From assembly GCF_000235425.2 (NCBI RefSeq), contig NZ_KI912266.1, positions 860,273 through 924,272 on the forward strand: 64,000 bases of DNA. Direction: 5' to 3'. Numbering within the stretch: the stretch's first letter is position 1; the number at the start of each line of letters is the position of its first letter. The stretch is from Pseudofrankia saprophytica (GTDB taxonomy: Bacteria; Actinomycetota; Actinomycetes; Frankiales; Frankiaceae). Made by a program: the position numbers and the translations under genes. Under the pieces are notes generated by a model. The model searched no databases. It saw only the letters and a list, made by a program, of their open reading frames with translations, and had not been told where the DNA came from. Shown piece after piece: positions 36,639 to 44,952 of this stretch.

Positions 36639-38542
36639 GCGCAGCCCGCTGACGCGAGCGGGCAGGCGGCACAGTCCGGCGTGGTCGACTCGCACACTGT
36701 CATAGCAAGATGGCGGATCGCTGCCATCCGCATGGGCGCCTCCTCGCCCCTCTTCGCCACCCGGCCCGGCTCGTCGGTCCCGGATGTTTGGTCAAATTTC
36801 TGCTCACCCGTGCCGACCAGCCTTGACAGGTCGATGCGTCCATTCGTCAGCAAATTTTGCTCGTCGGAGGTGGTGTCAAGGAATCGGGCTGCAACCCGGA
36901 CCGCGCTGGCGCCGGCCACGAGGACGTCATACCCACGGAGCAACTTGAAGACCTTCGCCTCGGCGGGCCGCAGTTTGAGGAGCTTGATAACGTCGCCAGC
37001 GTCCTCTGACAGCTCGACATCAACAATCTTTCGGAGCCGCTCAAGCCTGCGGCGGGTGTTGCTCGGCGCGACGCGCAAACAGGCCTGCAGCGTGGCGTCG
37101 TCAAGGCGATCGCACCCGCTCAGCACGGACAACGCGGGCATGTCCTCTGCGGGGATCGGCTGGGCTCTGGACAGCAGCGCGCAGGCCGCCGCGAGCAGCG
37201 GCGTCATCGCCTCGCCTGGAACGGCCGTCCATGCCTCGCTGCGCGACAACTTGGCCGCCCACTCCACCAACAGCCGATGGACCTCGGGCCAGTTGGCCGC
37301 CGGCGCCGACGAGGCTCCTGATTCGTCGGCGGACATCGGTCGCAATGCCTGCGCCGCCGCAGTGCCCGCAAGAGGCGGCACGGCATTACCTATCTGCTTG
37401 AAGGCGTCGCTTCGATAGCCTGCGAATCGAAACCAATCCGGGAAGGTCTGGATGCGCGCCGCCTCCCGGACCGTCAGCGTCCGTAGTTCGGACGGGTGAA
37501 TGTACCAGTAGCCGTCCTTCGCGATGTGCGCGGTGATCGTCCGGCTGAGCTCCTTCCAGCCGAGCCGGTTGTACTTGTCGTCAAAGGAATCCGACCGGTA
37601 CCTCTTCATCTCGGCCGGAAGGTCCGAGTAGAGCGTTGTCTCGTCCATGAGCTCGAACGCCTTGCGGTCGTCGTCGCGGACTGGGCGGGTGAAGTGATCG
37701 TAGACGAAGGTCGCGTCAGCTCCCTGCCGCATCTCGCGGGCAAACTCACTCAGCTCTGCGTTTTCGACGTAGGGCAACCGGCGTGCCCCAGTGGACAGGA
37801 GCAACCGAGGAAGGTCACCGATCGCGTCACAGACAGTCGTCTGCCGCTTCTCGTCTTCTTTCGGCCAAGTGAAGGCGCCCCCATCCCGCCGCGCAAGCAG
37901 TATGAGGCGACGGCGATGCTGGGGTACCCGATGCTTCCACGTGTCGATGATTCGGACCTGGGTTACATATCCGGACACTTCCAAATCGCCGACTATACGG
38001 CGTATTGTCTGGAAGTCATCACCCAAACCCATGTCGGGGACATTCTCCATCAGCACCGCGCGTGGCTTCAGCTCCAGCACGATCGACAGGAACGCCATCC
38101 ACAGCTGGCGGCGGGGGTCGATGCGTGAGCGGGTGCCCTGTTCGACCAGACTACGAATCTTGCTCGACCCAGCCCGGCTGTATGGCTGGCATGGAGGCCC
38201 ACCGGCTACGAGATCAATCTCAACACCGTTGAGCGAGGCGACCAAGTCGGCTCGGACATTGGGCTCACTCAGATCGAGTTGCAGCGCGCGGCCACGGAAG
38301 TTGGCACGGTGGGTCTCGATTGCACGCTGGTCATGATCGACGGCCGCGACCACCGTCCATCCGGCCTGCTCTAGCCCCAGGCTGAGACCCCCTGCTCCTG
38401 CGAACAGATCCAGAGCCAAGCGACGACCGGCCGCCACCTCCTCCGCGCACCAGGCAGCGAACTCGTCATCGGGCGGACTTCCAGCGCAGGGTGGAAGCCG
38501 TAGTAGATCACTGCGCTCTAGGCGCACGCCGTACGTAGCCAC
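36560..38542 (-). CDS. Second DNA cytosine-C5 methyltransferase with EndoIII-like C-terminus
   Basis: 660 residues, paralogous to the first methyltransferase but convergent with it. Motifs: DLFAGAGGLSLGLEQAGW, GGPPCQPYSRAG (catalytic Cys), MENVPDMGL, QHRRRLILLA, LTVREAARIQTFPDW, QIGNAVPPL. The block before motif IX (AFELMDETTLYSDLPAEMKR, then ITAHIAKDGYWYIHP) is nearly the same in both proteins, whereas the variable region before it differs, so target sequences may differ. The C-terminal domain ends in Cys 617, 624, 627 and 634 (C-x6-C-x2-C-x6-C, one residue longer than EndoIII), and the catalytic Asp position reads VAGAS. GTG 38542 is chosen because GGGGAGG lies 6 nt upstream; TTG 38557 is the longer alternative. 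Confidence 0.88.
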   Translation of the reverse strand: MATYGVRLERSDLLRLPPCAGSPPDDEFAAWCAEEVAAGRRLALDLFAGAGGLSLGLEQAGWTVVAAVDHDQRAIETHRANFRGRALQLDLSEPNVRADLVASLNGVEIDLVAGGPPCQPYSRAGSSKIRSLVEQGTRSRIDPRRQLWMAFLSIVLELKPRAVLMENVPDMGLGDDFQTIRRIVGDLEVSGYVTQVRIIDTWKHRVPQHRRRLILLARRDGGAFTWPKEDEKRQTTVCDAIGDLPRLLLSTGARRLPYVENAELSEFAREMRQGADATFVYDHFTRPVRDDDRKAFELMDETTLYSDLPAEMKRYRSDSFDDKYNRLGWKELSRTITAHIAKDGYWYIHPSELRTLTVREAARIQTFPDWFRFAGYRSDAFKQIGNAVPPLAGTAAAQALRPMSADESGASSAPAANWPEVHRLLVEWAAKLSRSEAWTAVPGEAMTPLLAAACALLSRAQPIPAEDMPALSVLSGCDRLDDATLQACLRVAPSNTRRRLERLRKIVDVELSEDAGDVIKLLKLRPAEAKVFKLLRGYDVLVAGASAVRVAARFLDTTSDEQNLLTNGRIDLSRLVGTGEQKFDQTSGTDEPGRVAKRGEEAPMRMAAIRHLAMTVCESTTPDCAACPLASAGCAYARRSAARAASRLDEALSADGLFAS

Positions 38543-38944
38543 CGCCCGCCTCCCCAAAGCCGTCAGCCCGGACTAGTCGCATCCGGAGCAGCCACCGACG
38601 CGCGGTAGTAGTTAACAACAGCTACGCCAGATGACCCTCAGGGGACCTGTCGGCCCCTTCCCGAAGCACACGGAGACCACCACCAGGTCCTTCGCACAGA
38701 CGTTCTACCACCGGGATGCGACAAACTCTGGAGCTCCAGACACGGTCTCGAGCCGCCACAGCGGCGCCGTCGGCGTCGGCGTCGGTCGCACCACGCACGG
38801 GCGGACCGTCGTGGAGCCATCCAACGCCCACCTGCGCCAACTACACGGCAGAAACCGAGACAACACCTGTGGCGCGCTGTCCACAGCGCCGAGGTGTGTG
38901 GGAGCCTGGAGAAGGTCCGCGAAGGAACGAACGAGGGGGAACAG
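38543..38944. other. Divergent intergenic region
   Basis: About 400 bp between the second methyltransferase and the MORC ATPase gene, transcribed away from each other. It must hold two promoters. A relatively AT-rich patch (gtagttaacaacagc) lies near 38607. No gene seen. Confidence 0.4.
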
Positions 38945-40243
38945 GTGACGGCACGCAGGACGTACGAGGTGACCCCGTCGGCGGCCCGCCTCACCCGGTC
39001 GCTCCGCGACGTCGGCTACGACTTTCCCGCCGCCGTCGCCGATCTCGTCGACAACAGCGTCTCCGCCGGCGCCACCCACGTTCAGGTGATCATCGAGTTC
39101 GACGGTGTCAACTCCCGCGTGTTCATCGCCGATGACGGCATCGGGATGAGCGAGAACGCCTTGGTAGAGGCACTGCGCTTCGGGTCGCGGCGCACCTACG
39201 AAGCCACCGACCTCGGCCGTTATGGCCTTGGCCTGAAGACCGCGTCCCTCTCGCAGGGGAGGTCAGTCACCGTCGTCACACGGCGGTCCGCCTCCGTCGA
39301 CCGCATCTTCGTCCGCGAGCTCAACCTCGATCTCATTGAGGAACTCGACGAATGGCTCGTGGTGGCGCCGAAGCGCTCCGCCGACACCGACCGAGCGCGC
39401 GAGCTGCTTGGCGATGGCGCTGGCACCGTCGTCCTCTGGCGTCTGCTCGACCGCGTCCTGCCCGAGAAACACCCGGAGGGCGGCTGGGCCCGACGTCGGA
39501 TCGATACATACGCCCACCGCACCGCCGAGCATCTCGCCATCGTCTTTCACCGCTTCCTTGAAGGACTACCAGACGGCCGCAAGGTGACGATCTCGGTCAA
39601 TGGTGAGAAGGTTCGCCCTTGGGACCCATTCGCGCCGGGCGAGGAGCACTGCCACAAGCTGCCGGAGCAACAATTCGAGATCACCGTCGGCGACGCATCG
39701 GGCACAGCCCACCTATGCCGCTTTGTTCTGCCCGCCCGTACCCAGTTCTCCTCGCAGGACGAGTTCGAGCGCCTGTCGGGCCCGCTGAACTGGAATCGCC
39801 AACAGGGCCTATACGTCTACCGCGCCGACCGGCTGGTCCAGTGGGGTGGATGGGCTGGTATCCGTGGCATCGACGAGCACACCAAGCTGGCTCGTGCCTC
39901 GCTCGACTTCGACACGTCGCTCGACCCAGTTTTTAATATCAATGTGTCGAAAATGCGCGTCTCGATACCGCCGCAGCTCCGCCAGATGATCGCGACATCG
40001 GTTAACGAGCTGTGCCTCGCCGCCAACGCTGCCTACCGCCGCTCATCGCCCCGCGGCAACATGCCGCTGCACCTCGGCGCCGGTCAGCCGGCACCCACTC
40101 CAAGCGCGGACTTGGCGCTTGCAGGCCTCGCGCTCCGCTCGGCGGCTATGCAGTCCGGTCACTACGACGCGCTGGAAAGTATCTTCGCCATCGTCCGCCG
40201 CGACGCCCCCCAGATCGCGACCGCGCTCGGCCTGACCAGCTGA
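38945..40243 (+). CDS. MORC/MutL-like GHKL ATPase
   Basis: 432 residues. GHKL motifs: N1 ADLVDNSVSAGATHVQV (about 32), N2 IADDGIGMSENALVEAL (about 62), N3 LGRYGLGLKTASLSQG (about 92). The usual catalytic Glu of N1 (E-x-x-x-N) is Asp here, although the Asn is kept. A beta-rich C-terminal domain follows with QQGLYVYRADRLVQWGGW and LARASLDFDTSLDPVFNINV, a block also recognisable at the end of the sigma fusion. MORC-like ATPases of this kind belong to predicted restriction systems with Z1, C5 methyltransferase and Vsr genes. They probably clamp or loop DNA. GTG 38945 follows an AGGGGG ribosome binding site; the frame upstream to 38894 is less likely. It is the last gene of the cluster. Confidence 0.9.
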   Translation: MTARRTYEVTPSAARLTRSLRDVGYDFPAAVADLVDNSVSAGATHVQVIIEFDGVNSRVFIADDGIGMSENALVEALRFGSRRTYEATDLGRYGLGLKTASLSQGRSVTVVTRRSASVDRIFVRELNLDLIEELDEWLVVAPKRSADTDRARELLGDGAGTVVLWRLLDRVLPEKHPEGGWARRRIDTYAHRTAEHLAIVFHRFLEGLPDGRKVTISVNGEKVRPWDPFAPGEEHCHKLPEQQFEITVGDASGTAHLCRFVLPARTQFSSQDEFERLSGPLNWNRQQGLYVYRADRLVQWGGWAGIRGIDEHTKLARASLDFDTSLDPVFNINVSKMRVSIPPQLRQMIATSVNELCLAANAAYRRSSPRGNMPLHLGAGQPAPTPSADLALAGLALRSAAMQSGHYDALESIFAIVRRDAPQIATALGLTS

Positions 40244-40496
40244 CGACGCTGACCTGCGGAACGCAATCGCCCGAGTGATCCACTGCTTCACTCCGACCTC
40301 GTCCGAAGGTCCGGTACGCGACACCAGTCGAGTAGGCCATGAGCGACGATCAATTCGATGACGTTGCTGTTTCTAGAAACTGAGGCACCCGTCCTGCTGC
40401 GGGCCGGGACCTGGCCGGTGCATCCCTTCGCCCATCCGGGAGGATCCAGCTCCAACGGGCGGGCGGCTCTGTCACTGGACGAGCCTGCGCGTGACG

Positions 40497-40862
40497 TCAG
40501 CGCTGGAGGAATAGGACCAAGTCCGGGCCAAGCCTGTCGGGCTCATGGAGAAGCTTGTCGAGCGCGCCGACCACGGCGCCGACGAAGCGGCTGTCCTGGG
40601 GGAAGGCCTTCGTCGACACGAAGACGATGCCGGCATGGGAACGACCGTCGGCGCGGTACTGGGTATCAAGCCGCGCGAAGTCCTTGATGTTCAGGGTGAC
40701 GAGCGCGCGCCCGTGACGCGTCGCCTCCGCGAGTAGCTGGTCGTCCGGCAGAGCGAGCAGGGTGGACTCGGTGACGACACAACGGACGTCGTGCCCCCGC
40801 TCGCCCAGCTGACCGGCGATCCGCTGACTCAGCATCTCGTCGAGCAGGAGCGGCCGGCTCAT
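40497..40862 (-). CDS. DUF5615 PIN-like toxin
   Basis: 121 residues. PIN-like fold with acidic residues in the expected places: LLLDEMLSQRIAGQL near the N-terminus, RCVVTESTLLALPDDQLLAEA, and ALVTLNIKDFARLD. DUF5615 proteins are PIN-type ribonuclease-like toxins that pair with a small DNA-binding antitoxin. Here the start ATG 40862 overlaps the stop of the upstream gene (ATGA), the usual antitoxin-first order. The target RNA is unknown. The 250 bp before it on the right side of the island holds no gene. Confidence 0.8.
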   Translation of the reverse strand: MSRPLLLDEMLSQRIAGQLGERGHDVRCVVTESTLLALPDDQLLAEATRHGRALVTLNIKDFARLDTQYRADGRSHAGIVFVSTKAFPQDSRFVGAVVGALDKLLHEPDRLGPDLVLFLQR

Positions 40863-41305
40863 CGCGCGAGAAGTTCCTGCTCGCGTTGCCAGGCCCGTTC
40901 GGCCGCGAGCTCTGCTTCGTCCGCCGCCTTGATCTCGGCGTCCACCTCGTCCGGGAAGGCGGCCCAGTAATGCACCGCCGTGCGTGCCAGCCGAACGGGC
41001 AGGGCGGTGTTGTCGCAGACCAAGGCCACCAGCGCTTCCTCGGCGAGGTCCGGCTCAGCGGCGCGGGCGGACCTGAGAGCCCTGATGACCTCCCAGACAT
41101 CAGGCCCACCGACCAGGCCCGCACGCCGCCCCGTCGGGCCGCTCCGGAACGTTATGCCGGGATGCTCATGCATCCGCAGACCCTCGTCGATCAGCAGGTT
41201 CGCGGCCGAGGACAGCGACAGCCCTGGATGGGCGGCGGTAAACGCCGCCAAGCGGACGGCAACGGCCTCGTCGAATCGGACTGGAGTCGGAGCTCGCTTC
41301 GCCAC
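40859..41305 (-). CDS. Antitoxin with ribbon-helix-helix-like N-terminus (DUF433-type)
   Basis: 148 residues. The N-terminus (APTPVRFDEAVAVRLAAF, then SLSSAANLLIDEGL) looks like a ribbon-helix-helix DNA-binding domain. The middle HPGITFRSGPTGRRAGLVGG and DVWEVIRALR resembles DUF433-type antitoxins, and the C-terminus is Glu/Ala-rich. It precedes and overlaps the DUF5615 toxin gene. GTG 41305 is chosen because the folded domain starts there and a palindrome with a TACACT -10-like element lies directly upstream; the frame open to 41509 looks non-coding. It probably represses its own operon and neutralises the toxin. Confidence 0.78.
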   Translation of the reverse strand: MAKRAPTPVRFDEAVAVRLAAFTAAHPGLSLSSAANLLIDEGLRMHEHPGITFRSGPTGRRAGLVGGPDVWEVIRALRSARAAEPDLAEEALVALVCDNTALPVRLARTAVHYWAAFPDEVDAEIKAADEAELAAERAWQREQELLAR

Positions 41306-41306
41306 G

Positions 41307-41319
41307 ACTACAGTGTAGT
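41307..41319 (-). promoter_or_regulatory. Palindromic operator / promoter of toxin-antitoxin operon
   Basis: A perfect palindrome actaca-g-tgtagt ends one base before the GTG start of the antitoxin gene. On the minus strand it contains TACACT, a plausible -10 box about 7 nt before the start, which would give a leaderless mRNA. Binding of the antitoxin here would block transcription. Confidence 0.5.
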
Positions 41320-41389
41320 TACATGAAGTCGCAGGATCCACTAGGATCCAACCTGCACCAGCCGCATCGCCGGAAGGCATCCGAGCGAC

Positions 41390-41584
41390 TTGCCGGTCAA
41401 GCCTGACAGCGAGCCCGCAACGCGATTCCCGGCCGGCCGGGGCGTCCAGGTCATCGGACGGCCGACGGCCACTGAGCATCGGCACGTTCATCTCCATCTG
41501 TCCGCTCAAGCGGTGCGAAGCATCCGCCCCGGCCAGACGATCGTCCGGCCGGACGGCATTACTGTCTACTCAGACAGTGTCTGA
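41390..41584 (+). CDS. Possible small protein (64 aa)
   Basis: Short open frame from a TTG. The C-terminal half (HVHLHLSAQAVRSIRPGQT, then IVRPDGITVYSDS) reads more like protein than the usual shadow frames. No clear ribosome binding site is seen and no family recognised. Its stop codon lies inside the inverted repeat at 41560-41594. It could be a remnant of a larger gene. Confidence 0.22.
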   Translation: MPVKPDSEPATRFPAGRGVQVIGRPTATEHRHVHLHLSAQAVRSIRPGQTIVRPDGITVYSDSV

Positions 41585-41594
41585 GTAGACAGTA
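41560..41594. promoter_or_regulatory. Perfect 15-bp inverted repeat
   Basis: Arms tactgtctactcaga (41560-41574) and tctgagtagacagta (41580-41594) pair perfectly around 5 nt. It includes ctgtct-n4-agacag, also found at 42441-42456. It is followed by no T-run, so an operator or recombination site is as likely as a terminator. The rest of 41320-41914 shows no further gene. Confidence 0.55.
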
Positions 41595-41914
41595 CCGGAG
41601 TTGGACAAAGAGAACAACTACACCGGTTACTGACGGCCACGAAGGACGATGTCTGGCCGGATCGGATCGCTACCCCCGGGCATCGCCTGGCCAACGAGCC
41701 ACGCCGTCGCCCGAGCCCGCCGCCTCGGCTGGTGAGAAATGCCGGCAGTTGCTCCCGGCTGGCAGCCCTGATCGACAGCCACCAGCAGCGACGGGGGCTC
41801 AGCGCCCAGATGCGCCCCCGACTGACGCCGCGCGAAGGCATCCAGAAACAGCCCCTCGCTGGGCACCCTGCGGCTGGTGAAGACGACGTCAAGGCTGGGA
41901 AGCATCTTGATCAG

Positions 41915-42421
41915 TCAGCCGGAGCCTGAAGTCGGGCTCGGGGTGGGACCTGCACTCGGGGTCGGGAGACAGAGGTATTCCCCGTCGACGATCTCGTGAA
42001 AGCGGCGCTTTCGGCGGGTGCTCGCCGACTTGGCTCTGATGTCACGGCTGCCCTCCCAGAATCGACGGCCGTCGGATCCAGCGAGCACGATGTGGGCGGC
42101 CTCACGCAGTGCCACCTCGGTGAGGGCGTTCAGCTCGAACATGAGCTCCCAATGGGAAAAGATCATGTTCACGTACAGCTGAGCCCGCTGCTGCTCCGGG
42201 TCGGCGGAATCGAAGAAGTCACCCCAGCAGCGCCGGTAGACCTCGTCGTCCATCGCCATCCGCAACAGATCCACGTGCAACGACCGCAACGCCTGGTCTC
42301 GCCGGGCCCTCACTACCCCAGGCTGCAGACCCACCGACCAGACCGCCGCGGCGAGCACGGCCGCCGGCAGCAGCGCCCGGGCCGCTCCATGCCTTTCGCC
42401 CGCCATCGCCCTCCCCCTCAT
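41915..42421 (-). CDS. DUF6082-family protein
   Basis: 168 residues. An N-terminal hydrophobic stretch (ALLPAAVLAAAVWSVGL) is followed by a helical domain typical of DUF6082: MAMDDEVYRRCWGDFF, QRAQLYVNMIFSHWELMFEL, RFWEGSRDIRAKSAS and a final FHEIVDGEYL. The C-terminus is Ser/Pro/Gly-rich. Such proteins are common in actinomycetes; their function is not known. ATG 42421 is preferred, with ATG 42406 also in frame. A ctgtct-n4-agacag palindrome lies 20 bp upstream and may control it. Confidence 0.7.
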   Translation of the reverse strand: MRGRAMAGERHGAARALLPAAVLAAAVWSVGLQPGVVRARRDQALRSLHVDLLRMAMDDEVYRRCWGDFFDSADPEQQRAQLYVNMIFSHWELMFELNALTEVALREAAHIVLAGSDGRRFWEGSRDIRAKSASTRRKRRFHEIVDGEYLCLPTPSAGPTPSPTSGSG

Positions 42422-42440
42422 CGCACTGACGTAGCCATCA

Positions 42441-42456
42441 CTGTCTCACCAGACAG
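42441..42456. promoter_or_regulatory. Operator-like palindrome upstream of DUF6082 gene
   Basis: ctgtct-cacc-agacag, a 6-4-6 palindrome of the same form as the half-site at 41562-41577. It lies just upstream of the DUF6082 start. 42457-42714 contains no recognisable gene. Confidence 0.4.
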
Positions 42457-42714
42457 GGCACAAGTCATCACCATGGCGACGAGAAGGAGCAGTCGTTGCC
42501 GAGGAACCTTCAAATGGCAACGAATGTGATCAGGATGGTGGAGGGCTGGCTCACAGCGAGGGTCTAACGCCCCCTGGGCATCGGCGCTGGTGGCAGCGGC
42601 CCCAGCTTGCTCGCGGCGGTCAGCTCCAGAGGAGCGGGATCAGGCTGCGGCCGAAACCACTGGGCGCGCCGATGGCGATCGCCTAGCGAGATGCCGCCGA
42701 CTTCAGCGAGACAC

Positions 42715-42978
42715 TCAAGCATCCGGGATGTCCGGCTTCGCGGCGATGAGCATTTCCCGAGGGATCACAACCAGCCGTTCGTCTGAGCCGACCTGCACCC
42801 CATCCGGCAGGCGGTGCTCGTAGGTGACGGTCAGATCGCGACCAACGATCGCGATGTCCCCGTTGTCGAGTTCCCAGATGTCAGGGCATTTTGGAGTGGC
42901 ATCAGTAACGCCAAGCTCAGCCGCCGAGAGTCCAAGCCGACGCCTGAATCCAGTCTTCGGATCCGCGTTCCAGACCAT
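42715..42978 (-). CDS. Small conserved actinobacterial protein
   Basis: 87 residues: an N-terminal RRRLGLSAAELGV helix, then IWELDNGDIAIVGRDLT and ERLVVIPREMLIAAKPDIP. The sequence resembles small hypothetical proteins I associate with actinomycetes, often near regulators, but no function is known to me. The compact beta-rich middle suggests a soluble cytoplasmic protein. ATG 42978 is the only sensible start. Confidence 0.6.
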   Translation of the reverse strand: MVWNADPKTGFRRRLGLSAAELGVTDATPKCPDIWELDNGDIAIVGRDLTVTYEHRLPDGVQVGSDERLVVIPREMLIAAKPDIPDA

Positions 42979-43268
42979 GCGCCACCCCTAGTAGTCATGG
43001 CAACTATCCGCCCAGGCATCATGCGTGCGCCACTGCCTGGTGCCGGTTACGCCAATCCTAGTGCGAAGGTGAGGGACGCTCATGCATTTGCGCAAACCCT
43101 CGGGACGCGGCGGTCCGCTGGGCGCGCACGATGACGGTGACGCCGGCGGGACGGACGGGGCGTGAAACGCGGAGGCGGAGCCTGAGGGGCTTCGCCCCGC
43201 CTGTTCGGCTCCGAACACTCCGATCTGCCCGACCCGAAACCAGCCGCGACTATCAAAGCCAACCCGTT

Positions 43269-43351
43269 GGCATGATCACTGTTTGCGCCCGCTGGTGGTC
43301 GCGGAAGGACCGCGGATGCAACCAGCGGAGGGCAGAAATCGCGATCATGCC
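43269..43351. repeat. 83-bp imperfect palindromic element
   Basis: Ends ggcatgatc and gatcatgcc pair. The arms continue with interrupted pairing (gcccgctggt against accagcggagggc, then cgcgg against ccgcg) around aagga. It looks like a folded mobile palindrome or a strong hairpin. It lies in 42979-43506, where no gene is supported; the sequence just before it (43140-43260) is also repeat-like. Confidence 0.6.
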
Positions 43352-43506
43352 GGGTGGCGGAACGGAGCCAACCGTGCCGGGTCGGGCGCCAAGCCTCGGC
43401 GCGAGTCGGGAAGCGGGGGGCGGGGGCGGAAGCGGGGGGCCCGCCCCGGCGGGGGGAGTCGCCGGGGCGGGTTCCTGACTGCTTCCTTTGCGGGGTATCG
43501 CCAGAA

Positions 43507-44166
43507 CTATGCCGCGGCCGAGGCTGCGGCCGCGGCCGCAGCGACGCGGGCCTGCTGCTGAGCCCCGTAGGCGTCTCGTTCGTTGAGGCGGGGGAACGGC
43601 TCGGCCGGGACCGGGACGCCGAGGAAGGCACACAGCGGTTCCCAGCCCTCGGCGACGTCGAAGACCAGCAGACGATCCGCCGGGATCTCCCGTTTCACCT
43701 CGGCGATGTGGTCCTCATAGACCCGCAGGGCATGGTCCTTGTCGCCGAAGCGCCCGTCGAAGACGCCGTTCCAGATCAGCAGGTTGAGCAGCCTGATAAG
43801 CGGCTCGACCTCCGCCGGCAGTCGCTCCGGGACGTTCAGGATCGCCTGGTAGAGCGTCTTGTGGACGCTCTCGTACCACTTCTCCGGGTCGCGTACCGAA
43901 AGAACCACCTTCGACGCCGGGTCGTGAGCGGCGAGCTCTCGCCAGAAGCGCGCGCCTGGCCAGTCGACGGTCGACTTGTACCCGGCGTACATGGAATCCC
44001 AGTCGACGGGTTTTCCTTCGACCGCGTCCAGCCAGTCGAAGACGGTGTCGCGCCGCTTCATCAGTTCAAAACCATGATGGCAGGGGCCGAACCCCAGCTG
44101 TTCGAGAGCTGCCTTGAGCGAGAGAGTTCCGGTGCGCCCGAAGCCCGCGCCAACGATGTCGACCAT
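43507..44166 (-). CDS. Sulfotransferase-family protein
   Basis: 219 residues. The 5'-phosphosulfate loop is VGAGFGRTGTLSLKAALEQL at the N-terminus, followed by CHHGFELM; the 3'-phosphate site is VVLSVRDPEKWYESV (about residue 90). The C-terminal helices end in an Ala-rich tail. Proteins of this type transfer sulfate from PAPS to hydroxyl acceptors, often lipids or carbohydrates; the substrate is unknown. GAGGAGGGAA directly before ATG 44166 settles the start; ATG 44196 is less likely. It is a single-gene unit with an operator-like palindrome about 200 bp upstream. Confidence 0.82.
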   Translation of the reverse strand: MVDIVGAGFGRTGTLSLKAALEQLGFGPCHHGFELMKRRDTVFDWLDAVEGKPVDWDSMYAGYKSTVDWPGARFWRELAAHDPASKVVLSVRDPEKWYESVHKTLYQAILNVPERLPAEVEPLIRLLNLLIWNGVFDGRFGDKDHALRVYEDHIAEVKREIPADRLLVFDVAEGWEPLCAFLGVPVPAEPFPRLNERDAYGAQQQARVAAAAAAASAAA

Positions 44167-44367
44167 TTCCCTCCTCGGTAGATTGCTTCGGGGCAACGCT
44201 ATCGAAGGGGACTTTCAGGCTGACACGGAACCCCCCGCCGAGGACGAAGAGCGCTTTGCTGTGCATCAATGTCCGCCGGGGATTGATGACGTGGTAGCCT
44301 TCTCAGCCGCACCACAAAACCGCGTTCCCTACCGGAATTGCGGGAAAACGCAGGCGTCGTGTTTATC

Positions 44368-44389
44368 TGCGTACAGTACGCAATATTGC
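44368..44389. promoter_or_regulatory. Palindromes upstream of sulfotransferase gene
   Basis: A perfect 15-bp palindrome tgcgtac-a-gtacgca (44368-44382) merges with a second palindrome gcaatattgc (44380-44389) in an AT-rich patch. This is typical of a repressor operator. The rest of 44167-44952 shows no gene; 44460-44800 is low complexity. Confidence 0.45.
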
Positions 44390-44952
44390 GGCACCCCGCC
44401 CCCCGCTGTCGGAACTGACAGTCACGCGGCGGGAAGGCGATACGCTCGACTCAGCTTTTCACGCGGGCGCGCCACGGCGCCACCAACACTGGATGGACAG
44501 CCGCCTGGATGGCCGCGGCGGACGCGACCCGACCGCGGCGATCCGTGCTTGGACGAGTCACATCCACCGCGAGTCCATGGATACGGCGAGGGTCAACCGC
44601 CGGCCCGCCCGCCGCGCCACCGTGCCGCTGGACCCCTCGGCCCCTCGGCCCCTCGGTCGCTCCGTCGCTGGCGACCGCTACCTGCGGCCACGCACGCCAG
44701 CCGGCCGACCGTCCCGGTGCGGGTGCGGTGCAGGTGCGGGTGGGGGTGCGGCGATCAACGGCTTGACGCGTCACACCACCTGCACGGAGGGCTGATGTCG
44801 CACCCATCTCCCGGCGGAGGACATCTGGGACCGCCTGGCTCAACACCGATGGTGCGCGACGGAGCGGCTACCTTCCGTTATGAAGCGAGCCTATGTGAGC
44901 GGCTGCTGTACAGGTCTGGTTGCTAGGCTGCGGCGCCGGGAGGTAGGTGCTG

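Noticed and set aside
15244-40243. Island as a prophage or integrative element
   Set aside because: No integrase, transposase, phage structural gene, tRNA or paired attachment-site repeats were seen at either border.
44114-44926. Plus-strand frame between the sulfotransferase and cyclophilin genes
   Set aside because: Overlaps the sulfotransferase promoter and coding start, rich in Pro/Arg/His with no family signature.
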